Shown here piece after piece: positions 15,174 through 21,963 of a stretch of DNA of 42,017 nt. Numbering within the stretch: the first letter of the stretch is position 1; each line of letters starts with the position of its first letter. The position numbers and the translations under genes are program-made. Under the pieces are notes generated by a model. It was not told where the DNA came from, made no database searches, and saw only the letters and a program-made list of their open reading frames with translations. The DNA is from a virus, in IMG/VR virus record IMGVR_UViG_3300020152_000014, positions 1-42,017 of that record; one strand, given 5' to 3'.

Positions 15174-15425
15174 ATGTTCCATGTGAAGGATGCGGCGACA
15201 GCGTTCCTGGTGGCGGACCTCTCGGTGCGCACCGAGAAGAAGCTGGTCGCCGATTGCTCGCGGTACATGCAGCGCCGCGCGGCCAAGCTCGTGGCGCAGG
15301 GCGCAAAAGTACGGCCGTTGCGGTCAATCACCTCGCCGGATGCCGCAGGGCAGGCATACGCCATCCTCTGTGCGATGTGCACGTCCTGCCCGCGGCGAAA
15401 CGACTGCAAAGCTCCACTGGCGTAG
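15174..15425 (+). CDS. Small protein with Cys cluster, 83 aa
   Basis: ATG 15174 chosen because GGAGGG lies just upstream; an in-frame ATG at 15135 lacks this. Starts MFHVKDAATAFLVADLSV, helical and basic (SRYMQRRAAKLVAQG), and ends with CAMCTSCPRRNDC, a four-cysteine cluster that could bind zinc or iron. It is convergent with the 15427 regulator, ending one base apart. Function unknown; the location hints at regulation. Confidence 0.65.
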   Translation: MFHVKDAATAFLVADLSVRTEKKLVADCSRYMQRRAAKLVAQGAKVRPLRSITSPDAAGQAYAILCAMCTSCPRRNDCKAPLA

Positions 15426-15426
15426 G

Positions 15427-15609
15427 TCATGCCGCGACCTCGGGCAGCGGCCACGTCTTCGGCGGAATCTTCAGTTCGGTCTCGATGCGCTGGGCCAACG
15501 TCAAGGACGGAGCGCGCTTACCTTTGGCGATCTGCCACGCGTACACCCGGCTGATGCCGATGCCGCGAAGCTTGCGGGCCAGTTCAGTGCGATCCGTGGT
15601 GGCTGACAT
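15427..15609 (-). CDS. Cro-like helix-turn-helix regulator, 60 aa
   Basis: ATG 15609 (MSATTDRTELARKLRGIG), just downstream of the perfect operator at 15619-15635. The upstream ATG at 15645 lies beyond that operator, so a frame from it would run through it. ELARKLRGIGISRVYAWQIA, then KGKRAPSLTLAQRIETEL is a compact helix-turn-helix of Cro or YdaS type. It is divergent from the 15705 repressor and probably competes for the same operators. Which of the two maintains lysogeny cannot be fixed from sequence. Confidence 0.75.
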   Translation of the reverse strand: MSATTDRTELARKLRGIGISRVYAWQIAKGKRAPSLTLAQRIETELKIPPKTWPLPEVAA

Positions 15610-15618
15610 GTTGCCGAT

Positions 15619-15635
15619 GTTTGCATATCGCAAAC
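15619..15635. promoter_or_regulatory. Operator O1, perfect
   Basis: GTTTGC-ATATC-GCAAAC, a perfect 6-5-6 inverted repeat, 10 bases upstream of the Cro-like start. Confidence 0.75.
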
Positions 15636-15653
15636 TCGCATGCAAGCCCTCGG

Positions 15654-15671
15654 GTTTGCAGAACCGCCAAC
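15654..15671. promoter_or_regulatory. Operator O2, imperfect
   Basis: GTTTGC at 15654-15659 and GCCAAC at 15666-15671, one mismatch and one extra spacer base against O1. Its centre is about 35 bp from O1. Confidence 0.5.
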
Positions 15672-15687
15672 GACAGGCGGTCGGGGG

Positions 15688-15704
15688 CCTTGCAGAATGC
15701 GAAC
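15688..15704. promoter_or_regulatory. Operator O3, imperfect
   Basis: CCTTGC-AGAAT-GCGAAC, ending one base before the repressor ATG; about 34 bp from O2. Occupancy here would block the repressor's own start, as in autoregulation. With no room for a leader, the repressor mRNA may be leaderless. Confidence 0.5.
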
Positions 15705-16028
15705 ATGGATGAACAGCCCCGCCGCGCCCTGCACTTCCTCCGCGAATGGCGAGAGTTCCGCCGCATGACGCAGGAGCAGCTCGCTGCTGCTGTCGAGACC
15801 GACAAGTCGGTCATTTCCCTGCTGGAGAGCGGGAGTCGGGGCCTGTCGGACAAGTGGGCTCGCCGCCTGGCGCCTGCGCTTGGCACCACGGCCGGCTTCC
15901 TGCTGGACTACGACCCCAACGACCTGGACACCGCCTTCATCGAGGCTGCGCTGTCCGTGGCCAAGGAAGACCGCCCGCAGGCGCTGAAGATCCTTGAGAC
16001 CTTCCGCCGCACCGGCACCCACGGCTGA
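15705..16028 (+). CDS. Phage repressor-like XRE helix-turn-helix protein, 107 aa
   Basis: ATG 15705 (MDEQPRRALHFLREWRE). The helix-turn-helix is FRRMTQEQLAAAVETDKSVI, then SLLESGSRGLSDKWARRLAPAL. The C-terminal part (LDTAFIEAALSVAKEDRPQA) is helical and lacks a LexA-type Ser-Lys protease, so induction is unlikely to be by RecA-stimulated self-cleavage. It is divergent from the Cro-like gene across three operators, and a 28-aa membrane peptide is coupled to its stop. Most likely the lysogeny repressor. Confidence 0.75.
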   Translation: MDEQPRRALHFLREWREFRRMTQEQLAAAVETDKSVISLLESGSRGLSDKWARRLAPALGTTAGFLLDYDPNDLDTAFIEAALSVAKEDRPQALKILETFRRTGTHG

Positions 16029-16114
16029 TGCTGCGTCAGAACTGGCCCCTGCGGCTGGGGATCATGGCGCTTGCCGTAATCGCGTTCCTACTCCTACGTC
16101 CGATCCTGTCATAG
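16028..16114 (+). CDS. Membrane micropeptide coupled to the repressor, 28 aa
   Basis: TGATG overlap with the repressor stop. Sequence begins MLRQNWPLRLGIMALA and continues as one hydrophobic helix (VIAFLLLRP). Being cotranscribed with the repressor it would be made in lysogens, so immunity or superinfection exclusion is possible. Short length makes this tentative. Confidence 0.45.
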   Translation: MLRQNWPLRLGIMALAVIAFLLLRPILS

Positions 16115-16134
16115 GTAGCGGCTAACTGGGGCGG

Positions 16135-16284
16135 ATGACCTCCGCCCCCCCCGTTCGCGTCAAGTGCCCGTGCGGGCGGACGCGTGCCATTCTCCCCCCG
16201 GTCACCATTCCATTTGGACGCGGATGGGCGCGACTCGAACCCGCCGCATGTCCGTGCGGGCGGAGGGAATTCATAACGGTTTAG
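16135..16284 (+). CDS. Small CPCG-knuckle protein, 49 aa
   Basis: ATG 16135 (MTSAPPVRVKCPCGRTR). Two CPCGR knuckles about 30 residues apart frame a proline/aromatic segment (PPVTIPFGRGWARLEP), a plausible single zinc site. It ends just before operators O4 and O5. Weak ribosome site (GGGGCGG). Function unknown. Confidence 0.5.
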   Translation: MTSAPPVRVKCPCGRTRAILPPVTIPFGRGWARLEPAACPCGRREFITV

Positions 16285-16304
16285 CAAACCCGCCGGCGCG
16301 CGGA

Positions 16305-16321
16305 GTTGGCATATTGCAAAC
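16305..16321. promoter_or_regulatory. Operator O4, one mismatch
   Basis: GTTGGC-ATATT-GCAAAC, five of six plus six of six matches to the O1 half-sites. About 95 bases upstream of the rightward operon. Confidence 0.65.
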
Positions 16322-16339
16322 TTTTCGCTTGCGCCTTTG

Positions 16340-16356
16340 GTTTGCAGTGTGCAAAC
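16340..16356. promoter_or_regulatory. Operator O5, perfect
   Basis: GTTTGC-AGTGT-GCAAAC, perfect half-sites; centre 35 bp from O4. It places the early rightward operon starting at 16416 under the same regulator as the switch. Confidence 0.75.
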
Positions 16357-16415
16357 ATGCTTCCACACAGGGAGCCCGGCCACACGCCTCGCCTCCCGTA
16401 GACGGAGGTAGGTAG

Positions 16416-16586
16416 ATGGGCATCGAAGAGCTGAGCAACGCCGAACTGGCGGCCCTCCACCGAGAGAAGCTGCTGAAGGCGCGGATCGCCCGCGAAGATG
16501 GCGATCTGGACCTCGCGCAGTCCTACCTCGCCTTCGTCCGACCGCTAAACGCCGAGATGCTGCGGCGCATGGCGAGGGCCGCGTGA
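16416..16586 (+). CDS. First gene of the rightward operon, 56 aa
   Basis: ATG 16416 with GGAGGTAGGTAG upstream. Begins MGIEELSNAELAALHREKL and is helical and charged throughout (KARIAREDGDLDLAQSYLA). Ends in a TGATG overlap. Its place first after operators O4/O5 fits an early lytic regulator or host-takeover protein, but nothing in it is recognised. Confidence 0.65.
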   Translation: MGIEELSNAELAALHREKLLKARIAREDGDLDLAQSYLAFVRPLNAEMLRRMARAA

Positions 16587-16882
16587 TGAACGCCCTCACC
16601 TACTCCTTCCGAGCCGCCGCCCACGATCTGGCGCGCTGTCAGGACTGTGACGAATTCCTCCAGCCCTTCGAGATCAGCCCCGACCATCTGCCGGTGATCG
16701 TCTGCCATGCCTGCGCAGAGGACCGCACCCGCTGCTGTGAGTGCAGCGTGAGCGTGCGCTTCGCCGATGCGACCGAGGGCGAGGACGGACACGGCTTCCA
16801 GACCTTCTACTGCGTCCCCTGTGAACCCCAGCCCTGTCTCAACAGGATTGCTTGGGAAGCCTCTCTGATGGGGGATCGGTGA
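16586..16882 (+). CDS. Zinc-ribbon protein, 98 aa
   Basis: ATG 16586 (MNALTYSFRAAAHDLA); GTG 16583 is possible. Cysteine pairs CQDC, CHAC, CCEC and CVPC give four knuckles, enough for two zinc sites. Tightly coupled by 1-base overlaps on both sides. Possibly a nucleic-acid or host protein binder; unproven. Confidence 0.7.
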   Translation: MNALTYSFRAAAHDLARCQDCDEFLQPFEISPDHLPVIVCHACAEDRTRCCECSVSVRFADATEGEDGHGFQTFYCVPCEPQPCLNRIAWEASLMGDR

Positions 16883-17106
16883 TGGTCCCGGCAGCACACG
16901 GCGGGTTCTTCGACGCCAAGGGCATCTTCTTCGCTGATCGGCTCGAGGCCCGGCACTCTCCCGAGAGCATTCATGGCATCGCCGGAGACGCAGCTCGCGA
17001 GGGTCGCGCGATGCTCCTGCTGAACGACGAGCGCGGCCACAAGATGATGCAGCTCGCCGCCAGCCTCCGGGCGCTCGCCACGGCTTGCGAGGGGTCGCAC
17101 CGATGA
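16882..17106 (+). CDS. Hypothetical protein, 74 aa
   Basis: ATG 16882 (MVPAAHGGFFDAKGIFF) in a TGATG overlap. Mixed fold, with LEARHSPESIHGIAGDAARE then helical LAASLRALATACEG. Function not recognised. Confidence 0.65.
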   Translation: MVPAAHGGFFDAKGIFFADRLEARHSPESIHGIAGDAAREGRAMLLLNDERGHKMMQLAASLRALATACEGSHR

Positions 17107-17321
17107 CCCGCATCGTCCCCATCAGCAAGGACGTGGCCTTTCGCCAAGCCCTTCTCGACGCCGCGGTGCGCTACGCCGCCGACCGCATCGGCCAGTCCGC
17201 CCTCAACGCCCGCACCCTGCTCGGCATGTGGCTTGACGACCCCGAATACCTGATCCCCCGGCACACGATCCGCGTCGAGTTCGCCCGGCTGATCGCCCTT
17301 CCCCAAGGATCTACTCAATGA
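17103..17321 (+). CDS. Hypothetical protein, 72 aa
   Basis: ATG 17103 (MTRIVPISKDVAFRQAL) in an ATGA overlap. Helical, with LLDAAVRYAADRIGQSALN and a C-terminal IPRHTIRVEFARLIALPQG. No family recognised. Confidence 0.65.
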   Translation: MTRIVPISKDVAFRQALLDAAVRYAADRIGQSALNARTLLGMWLDDPEYLIPRHTIRVEFARLIALPQGSTQ

Positions 17322-17614
17322 CTGATATCAGGAGTGACGAGCCGTCCACGGATGCTTCCGCTGTTGTGGCGATGGCCGACGCCCTCGAATGCATCGCTGG
17401 CATCGTCGAGATGCGCTCCGGCGATTGGGCGGGGCGCTGGCCAGAATGGCAGGCGCACCTTCTCCGGATGCGAGCCGACCCGGAAAACCGGGGCCGGATG
17501 ATTGCGCCGAGGTTGGCGGCCGACATCGCCCGCGCCACCCTCGCTAAAGCCCGCCCCGCATCAGAACCCAGCACGGGACGGCTCGGCTCCTCAAACCCGG
17601 AGTCCACCCAATGA
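17318..17614 (+). CDS. Hypothetical protein, 98 aa, framed by inverted boundary repeats
   Basis: ATGA overlap at its start. The N-terminus MTDIRSDEPSTDA is encoded by a direct boundary-repeat copy, the C-terminus (ASEPSTGRLGSSNPESTQ) by an inverted copy. The middle is a Trp-containing helical domain (ALECIAGIVEMRSGDWAGRW). The repeat-derived ends suggest the gene moved as a cassette. Function unknown. Confidence 0.65.
   Translation: MTDIRSDEPSTDASAVVAMADALECIAGIVEMRSGDWAGRWPEWQAHLLRMRADPENRGRMIAPRLAADIARATLAKARPASEPSTGRLGSSNPESTQ
17333..17355 (+). repeat. Boundary repeat copy 3 (core 17339-17347)
   Basis: AGTGACGAGCCGTCCACGG, near the start of the 17318 gene; the right part diverges after GTCC. 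Confidence 0.65.
17560..17600 (-). repeat. Boundary repeat copy 4 (core 17576-17584)
   Basis: Read on the minus strand: GAGCCGAGCCGTCCCGTGC then TGGGTTCTGATG. It closes the 17318 gene and is inverted relative to copy 3. Confidence 0.7.
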
Positions 17615-17817
17615 CCCCCTCCATCTCCATCCGCTACGTCCGCACCCGCGGCCAGTGGCGCCGTGAACTCGCCGGGCTGTGGTCCGACGTGACCGTAGCC
17701 GCCTTCAACCTGGGCAGCCTGTTCGTACGACACGGACCCAACATCGCCTCCAACCTTCTCGCTGCCGGTGTGGTGGTGATCGGGGCCGTCGTGCTGATGG
17801 CGTGTGTGGCGTCATGA
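17611..17817 (+). CDS. Single-pass membrane protein, 68 aa
   Basis: Starts MTPSISIRYVRTRGQWR in an ATGA overlap. A basic N-terminal half is followed by one clear membrane helix (NLLAAGVVVIGAVVLMACVA) at the C-terminus. Function unknown. Confidence 0.65.
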   Translation: MTPSISIRYVRTRGQWRRELAGLWSDVTVAAFNLGSLFVRHGPNIASNLLAAGVVVIGAVVLMACVAS

Positions 17818-18023
17818 GCTGGCAACCGATTGAGACGGCTCCGAGGGATGGGACGTGGTTCCTCGTCTACCGCAAGGACGGGGGCGTCGTGGTCGCGTGC
17901 CGGCACAACCCGTCGTCTCGGACCGATGAAATCCTGTCAGTGCCCGGCCGGTACGCGCAGGTTGAGACCACCCACTGGATGCCCCTCCCTCCCCCTCCAC
18001 AAGGAGAAGATGATGGACGGTAG
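17814..18023 (+). CDS. DUF551-like protein, 69 aa
   Basis: ATG 17814 in an ATGA overlap. Shows the DUF551 hallmarks: WQPIETAPRDGTWFLVY at the start and THWMPLPPPP near the end. The family is common in phage early regions, of unknown function. Confidence 0.75.
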   Translation: MSWQPIETAPRDGTWFLVYRKDGGVVVACRHNPSSRTDEILSVPGRYAQVETTHWMPLPPPPQGEDDGR

Positions 18024-18879
18024 TTTTGTCCGGTCGCCGGTCATGTCGCCGTTGGGCGACGATGCCCGCTTCCCCATCACTCGCAACCCGCCCGCCCGCA
18101 CGTCAAAGGACGAAGCCATGAGCGCTGCCAGAAAGACCGAAACCGCTGTCATTGAGACCGCGCCCTCCGTCCCAACGACGTTGGGAGAGGCTGCCGCCGT
18201 GGTCCAGATGATCGAGCGGGCCGCCGCCGATCCGGCCGTGGACGTAGACAAGATGATGCGCCTGCTGGACATGCAGGAGCGCGTCATGGAGCGCCGGGCG
18301 GAACAGGCGTTCAACATCGCCTTGGCCGAGATGCAGCCGAAGCTGCCGATCATCACCGAGCGCGGCAAGATCCTGTCCAAGGGCGGGGCGGTCCAATCGA
18401 CCTACGCCTACTGGGAGGACGTGAACGAGGCAATCAAGCCTGTGCTGGCAGAGCACGGGTTCTCGCTCTCCTTCCGCACCGGCCGCGACGAGCAGCAACG
18501 CCCGACCGTCACCGGCATTCTGCGCCACGTCGGCGGCCACAAGGACGAAACCACCCTTGCCCTGCCCGTGGACGACAGCGGCAGCAAGAACGGCGTCCAG
18601 GGTATCGGCTCGTCCACCTCCTACGGGAAGCGCTACACCGCGTTTGCCCTGCTCAACATCACCTCGCGCGGCGAGGACGACGACGGCCAAAGCGGAGGCG
18701 CGCCCGCGGCCGTGACCGCAGCCATCGCGGCAATCGACACCTGCACAACGGACGCCGAACTGAAGGCGTGGGTCGCGAAGAACGACGCGGCCCTGAAGGA
18801 ACTCCCCGCCGCCCAGCACGCGGCCATCGTCAGCGCGTTCAACTCGCGGCGCCGCAAGCTCCGGGCGGAAGCGCAATGA
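18013..18879 (+). CDS. erf: Erf-family single-strand annealing recombinase
   Basis: 288 aa from ATG 18013 (AAGGAG six bases upstream); ATG 18118 (MSAARKTETAVIE, 253 aa) also has a good ribosome site and may be the real start. The ERF core is evident: FNIALAEMQPKLPIITERGK, STYAYWEDVNEAIKPVLAEH, GFSLSFRT, and GVQGIGSSTSYGKRYTAFAL, then LLNITSRGEDDD. It anneals complementary single strands during phage recombination and works with the exonuclease encoded next door. Confidence 0.88.
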   Translation: MDGSFVRSPVMSPLGDDARFPITRNPPARTSKDEAMSAARKTETAVIETAPSVPTTLGEAAAVVQMIERAAADPAVDVDKMMRLLDMQERVMERRAEQAFNIALAEMQPKLPIITERGKILSKGGAVQSTYAYWEDVNEAIKPVLAEHGFSLSFRTGRDEQQRPTVTGILRHVGGHKDETTLALPVDDSGSKNGVQGIGSSTSYGKRYTAFALLNITSRGEDDDGQSGGAPAAVTAAIAAIDTCTTDAELKAWVAKNDAALKELPAAQHAAIVSAFNSRRRKLRAEAQ

Positions 18880-19502
18880 TCGTCCAAGGCACGCCAGAAT
18901 GGCACGCCGCGCGGCTGGGCAAGGTGACAGCCTCCCGCGTGGCTGACGTGGTGGCGCGGACCAAGAGTGGGCCGTCTGCCTCTCGCGCCAACTACATGGG
19001 CCAGCTCATTGCCGAGCGCCTGAGCGGCAAGCCGACCGAGGCCTTCACCAATGCCGCTATGCAGTGGGGAACGGCCTACGAGGCTGAGGCGCGGGAGCTT
19101 TACGAGTTTCACCACGACGCCCTGACGGACGTGATCGGCTTCGTTGACCACCCGGTGATCGCCATGAGCGGCGCCAGCCCCGATGGCTTGGTGGGCGACG
19201 AGGGGCTTGTCGAGATCAAGTGCCCGAACACGGGAACTCACATCGACACGCTGCTGAGCAAGGCCGCGCCGGAGAAGTACGCCACACAGATGCACTGGCA
19301 GATGGCCTGCACCGGCCGCGCGTGGTGCGACTTCGTGAGCTTCGACCCCCGCCTGCCAGCGCACATGCGCCTGTTCGTCCACCGCATCGAGCGCGACGAC
19401 CAGCGCATTGCTGAGCTTGAGGCAGCCGTCACCGATTTCCTGCGCGAGCTGGACGACAAGATCGCCGCCCTGCGCGCCACCTACGAAAGGACCGCCGCAT
19501 GA
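18876..19502 (+). CDS. YqaJ-type recombination exonuclease
   Basis: 208 aa from ATG 18876, ATGA-coupled to the annealing protein. Motifs of the YqaJ/lambda-exonuclease PD-(D/E)XK fold: TPEWHAARLGKVTASRVADV at the start, QWGTAYEAEARELYE, GASPDGLVGDEGLVEIKCP with the catalytic D and E-x-K, and a closing QMHWQMACTGRAWCDFVSF. It digests double-strand ends to give the single strands that Erf anneals. Confidence 0.9.
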   Translation: MIVQGTPEWHAARLGKVTASRVADVVARTKSGPSASRANYMGQLIAERLSGKPTEAFTNAAMQWGTAYEAEARELYEFHHDALTDVIGFVDHPVIAMSGASPDGLVGDEGLVEIKCPNTGTHIDTLLSKAAPEKYATQMHWQMACTGRAWCDFVSFDPRLPAHMRLFVHRIERDDQRIAELEAAVTDFLRELDDKIAALRATYERTAA

Positions 19503-19942
19503 GCAGCGTCAACAAAGTCATCCTCGTGGGCAATCTCGGCAAGGACCCTGAAATCCGCACGCTCAACAGCGGCGACCGCGTGGCCAACCTGCGCCTCGCC
19601 ACCTCCGAAAGCTGGAAGGACAAGTCGTCCGGCGAGAAGAAGGAGCGCACCGAGTGGCACTCGGTCGTCATCTTCAACGACAGCCTCGTCAAGGTGGCCG
19701 AGAACTACCTGCGCAAGGGCTCGACGGTCTACGTCGAAGGCTCCCTGCAAACCCGCAAGTGGACGGACTCCAATGGTGTCGAGAAGTTCAGCACCGAAGT
19801 CGTCCTCCAGAAGTTCCGCGGCGAACTCACCATGCTCGGTGGACGAGGCGAGGGCGTTCGCGAGGGCGGTTCTGAAGGCGTTTCCGGGAACGGTCGTGAG
19901 CCCGCTTCATCCTTCGACCTGGACGACGAGATTCCCTTCTGA
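19499..19942 (+). CDS. ssb: Single-stranded DNA-binding protein
   Basis: 147 aa. OB-fold signature SSVNKVILVGNLGKDPEIR, then FNDSLVKVAENYLRKGSTVY and VEGSLQTRKW. A glycine/serine-rich linker leads to the acidic tip DLDDEIPF, the partner-docking tail of bacterial SSB. ATGA-coupled to the exonuclease. It protects single strands and should recruit host repair and replication proteins. Confidence 0.95.
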   Translation: MSSVNKVILVGNLGKDPEIRTLNSGDRVANLRLATSESWKDKSSGEKKERTEWHSVVIFNDSLVKVAENYLRKGSTVYVEGSLQTRKWTDSNGVEKFSTEVVLQKFRGELTMLGGRGEGVREGGSEGVSGNGREPASSFDLDDEIPF

Positions 19943-20346
19943 TGAGCCGGGCGGTCCTCATTCTGCGGAGCAAGGCGGCGCGCGATCAGGCGAAGAGCTG
20001 GATCGACCAGGCCCCGACGCACACGAGCGTTGAGTTTCGGAAGCCCCGCCGCTCGCTCCCGCAGAACGACCGCCTGTGGGCCATGCTCACGGACATTGCC
20101 GAGCACTTCGCCAAGAACGGCGGCTACCACGGGCTCAAGCTCACCCCGGAGGACTTCAAGGACGTGTTCACCGCGTCCCTGAAGCGGGAGCTGCGACAGG
20201 CTCCGAACCTCGACGGGACAGGCTTTGTCCTTCTGGGACAGCGCACCTCGGAAATGTCGGTCTCTGAGATGGCCGACCTGATCACCCTCATAGAGGCATT
20301 CGGGGCGGCGCAGGGCGTCGTCTTCAAGGAGAAGGCAAGCGCATGA
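19942..20346 (+). CDS. ninB: NinB-family recombination protein
   Basis: 134 aa. NinB features: PRRSLPQNDRLWAMLTDIAE, LTPEDFKDVFTASLKREL, and TSEMSVSEMADLITLIEAFG. Lambda NinB (Orf) binds single-stranded DNA and SSB and replaces host RecFOR. It follows ssb with a one-base overlap, completing the Erf-YqaJ-SSB-NinB recombination set. Confidence 0.88.
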   Translation: MSRAVLILRSKAARDQAKSWIDQAPTHTSVEFRKPRRSLPQNDRLWAMLTDIAEHFAKNGGYHGLKLTPEDFKDVFTASLKRELRQAPNLDGTGFVLLGQRTSEMSVSEMADLITLIEAFGAAQGVVFKEKASA

Positions 20347-20385
20347 CCTCTCAGAACAAACCCGGGACGGCTCGTCACCCCATAG
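20343..20385 (-). repeat. Boundary repeat copy 5 (core 20365-20373)
   Basis: Read on the minus strand: GGGTGACGAGCCGTCCCGGG, then TTTGTTCTGAGAGGTCAT. It covers the start of the 20343 gene, in the same relation as copy 1 to its gene. Confidence 0.7.
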
Positions 20386-20783
20386 ATCCCATAACAGAGG
20401 AAGCTGGGCGAGTGACCGAACAGACCGCCCTCTCCGCTCCCCCCGCTCCGGTAGGGGGAGGGGCGCTCGATGGCGAACTCCTGTGCCGCGCCTTCACCGA
20501 GACGTTCAACGGCGGCGGCTGGACCGAGCCGTTCGGCTGGAACGACTACGACGACTCGGAAAAGCAGCGCTGGAACGTCGCCGCCGAGTGGCTCGCCGCC
20601 GCCCTCGCCTCCCCTCCCTCAGAGGGGGAAGGGCTCAAGCCGGTCAACATCAACGGGCAGTGGTTCGTCAAGGATGGCCCCCGAAACCTGACCGGCCCGT
20701 ATTCCTCGCGCGGTCAGGCGGAGGAGTGGATCGGCGCCCTGCACCCCGCCCCAGCTAATCCTGGGAAGGAGGAAGGGGCATGA
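20343..20783 (+). CDS. Hypothetical protein, 146 aa
   Basis: ATGA overlap. The first codons are an inverted boundary-repeat copy. The rest contains FNGGGWTEPFGWNDYDDSE, then WNVAAEWLAAALASPP, and a C-terminal small domain (NGQWFVKDGPRNLTGPYSS) that resembles short phage repeats. Low-complexity Pro/Gly stretches are encoded by pyrimidine-purine palindromes. Function unknown. Confidence 0.65.
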   Translation: MTSQNKPGTARHPIDPITEEAGRVTEQTALSAPPAPVGGGALDGELLCRAFTETFNGGGWTEPFGWNDYDDSEKQRWNVAAEWLAAALASPPSEGEGLKPVNINGQWFVKDGPRNLTGPYSSRGQAEEWIGALHPAPANPGKEEGA

Positions 20784-21613
20784 GCAACCCGTACCTCATC
20801 GAAGGCCCGGCGCTGATCTCGTTTAGCGGGGGCCGGACGTCCGCCTACATGCTGTTCAAGATCCTGGAGGCCCGCGGCGGCAAGTTGCCCGACGACGTGG
20901 TGGTCGCCTTCGCCAATACCGGCAAGGAGCGCGAGGAGACCCTGCGCTTCGTGCACGAGTGCGGGAGCCGCTGGGGCGTGCCGGTCGTCTGGCTGGAATG
21001 GCGCGACAACGATGCCGGTTTCGAGGCCGTAGGCTTCAACAGCGCCAGCCGGAACGGCGAACCGTTCGAGGCTGTGATCTCCGCTCACAACTCGGTGCCC
21101 AACAGCTTCATGCGTTTCTGCACGGAAGACCTGAAGGTCTCTGTGATGCAGAGCTTCGTCCGCTCGCGTGGTTGGACGCGCTGCGCGAACCCGGTCGGGC
21201 TGCGGCGTGACGAGGGAAAGCGCGTCGCCAAGCAATTAGCCAGGAACGCTGACCCTAAACGTTTGTGGGATGTGCTTTGCCCACTCTACCAAGCTGGCGT
21301 CGGGCGCGAGCACGTCATGGAGTTCTGGTCTGAGCAAGAATTCGACCTGCAACTCCAGCCTTACGAAGGGAACTGCGACCTCTGCTTCATGAAGGGCGAG
21401 CGCATTCTTGAGCGTCTGATCCGTGATGCCCCCGAGCGGGCTGAGTGGTGGATCACCCAAGAGGAACGCATCGGCTGGACCTTCAAAAAGGGCCGCCGGT
21501 CATACGCCGAAATGGCCGCTCATGTCAGGAGAACCCCACTCCTTCCTATCCTCGACCCCGATGAAGAATACGACGCCGAGTGCGGCCTCTGGTGCCCGGT
21601 GGAGGCCGCATGA
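20780..21613 (+). CDS. PAPS-reductase / adenine-nucleotide alpha-hydrolase family enzyme
   Basis: 277 aa. PP-loop motif SFSGGRTSAYM (SGGRTS at residues 16-21), AFANTGKEREETLRFV, and MRFCTEDLKV with C114, the usual pattern of PAPS-reductase-like enzymes that adenylate and then sulfurate or reduce a substrate. C199 and C202 (NCDLCFMKGE) plus a C-terminal AECGLWC could hold zinc or an iron-sulfur cluster. Phages carry such enzymes often; proposed roles include nucleic-acid modification. The actual substrate is unknown. ATGA-coupled on both sides. Confidence 0.8.
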   Translation: MSNPYLIEGPALISFSGGRTSAYMLFKILEARGGKLPDDVVVAFANTGKEREETLRFVHECGSRWGVPVVWLEWRDNDAGFEAVGFNSASRNGEPFEAVISAHNSVPNSFMRFCTEDLKVSVMQSFVRSRGWTRCANPVGLRRDEGKRVAKQLARNADPKRLWDVLCPLYQAGVGREHVMEFWSEQEFDLQLQPYEGNCDLCFMKGERILERLIRDAPERAEWWITQEERIGWTFKKGRRSYAEMAAHVRRTPLLPILDPDEEYDAECGLWCPVEAA

Positions 21614-21963
21614 ACCGCACCGAAGTCCCAACCTATCGCGCCGACATCCTCGTCGCCGGCAACCGAGCCGACGCTGAGCGCCTCTGCCGGCAGCACTGCA
21701 TGGAAGTGGGCCTCTGCGTCACCGTAGAGGCCGCCGAGTTCATCTACACAGGCGGGCAGGAGTCCGGCGTTCGCGTCGGCCTGATCAACTACGCCCGCTT
21801 TCCGGCAGACCCGCCGGACATCTTCGCCAAGGCGGAGGCGCTCGCGGTGAAGCTGATCGATGGCCTGTGTCAGCACTCCGCGTCCGTCGTCGCGGATGAC
21901 CGGACTGTCTGGCTCAGCCGCCGACCCGAGCCCACCCCCAACCCCAAGGAAACCTCCCTGTGA
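21610..21963 (+). CDS. Hypothetical protein, 117 aa
   Basis: ATG 21610 (MNRTEVPTYRADILVAG) in an ATGA overlap. An alpha/beta small domain with AERLCRQHCMEVGLCVTVE and VRVGLINYARFPADPPD. Often found as an unnamed neighbour of phage early genes; no function recognised. Confidence 0.7.
   Translation: MNRTEVPTYRADILVAGNRADAERLCRQHCMEVGLCVTVEAAEFIYTGGQESGVRVGLINYARFPADPPDIFAKAEALAVKLIDGLCQHSASVVADDRTVWLSRRPEPTPNPKETSL

Noticed and set aside
14711-15454. 247-codon minus-strand open frame
   Set aside because: It crosses the 15174 plus-strand gene antisense, is Arg/Ser-rich, and has no ribosome site. Its stop overlaps the 14714 ATG, so a short real gene at its end is not fully excluded.
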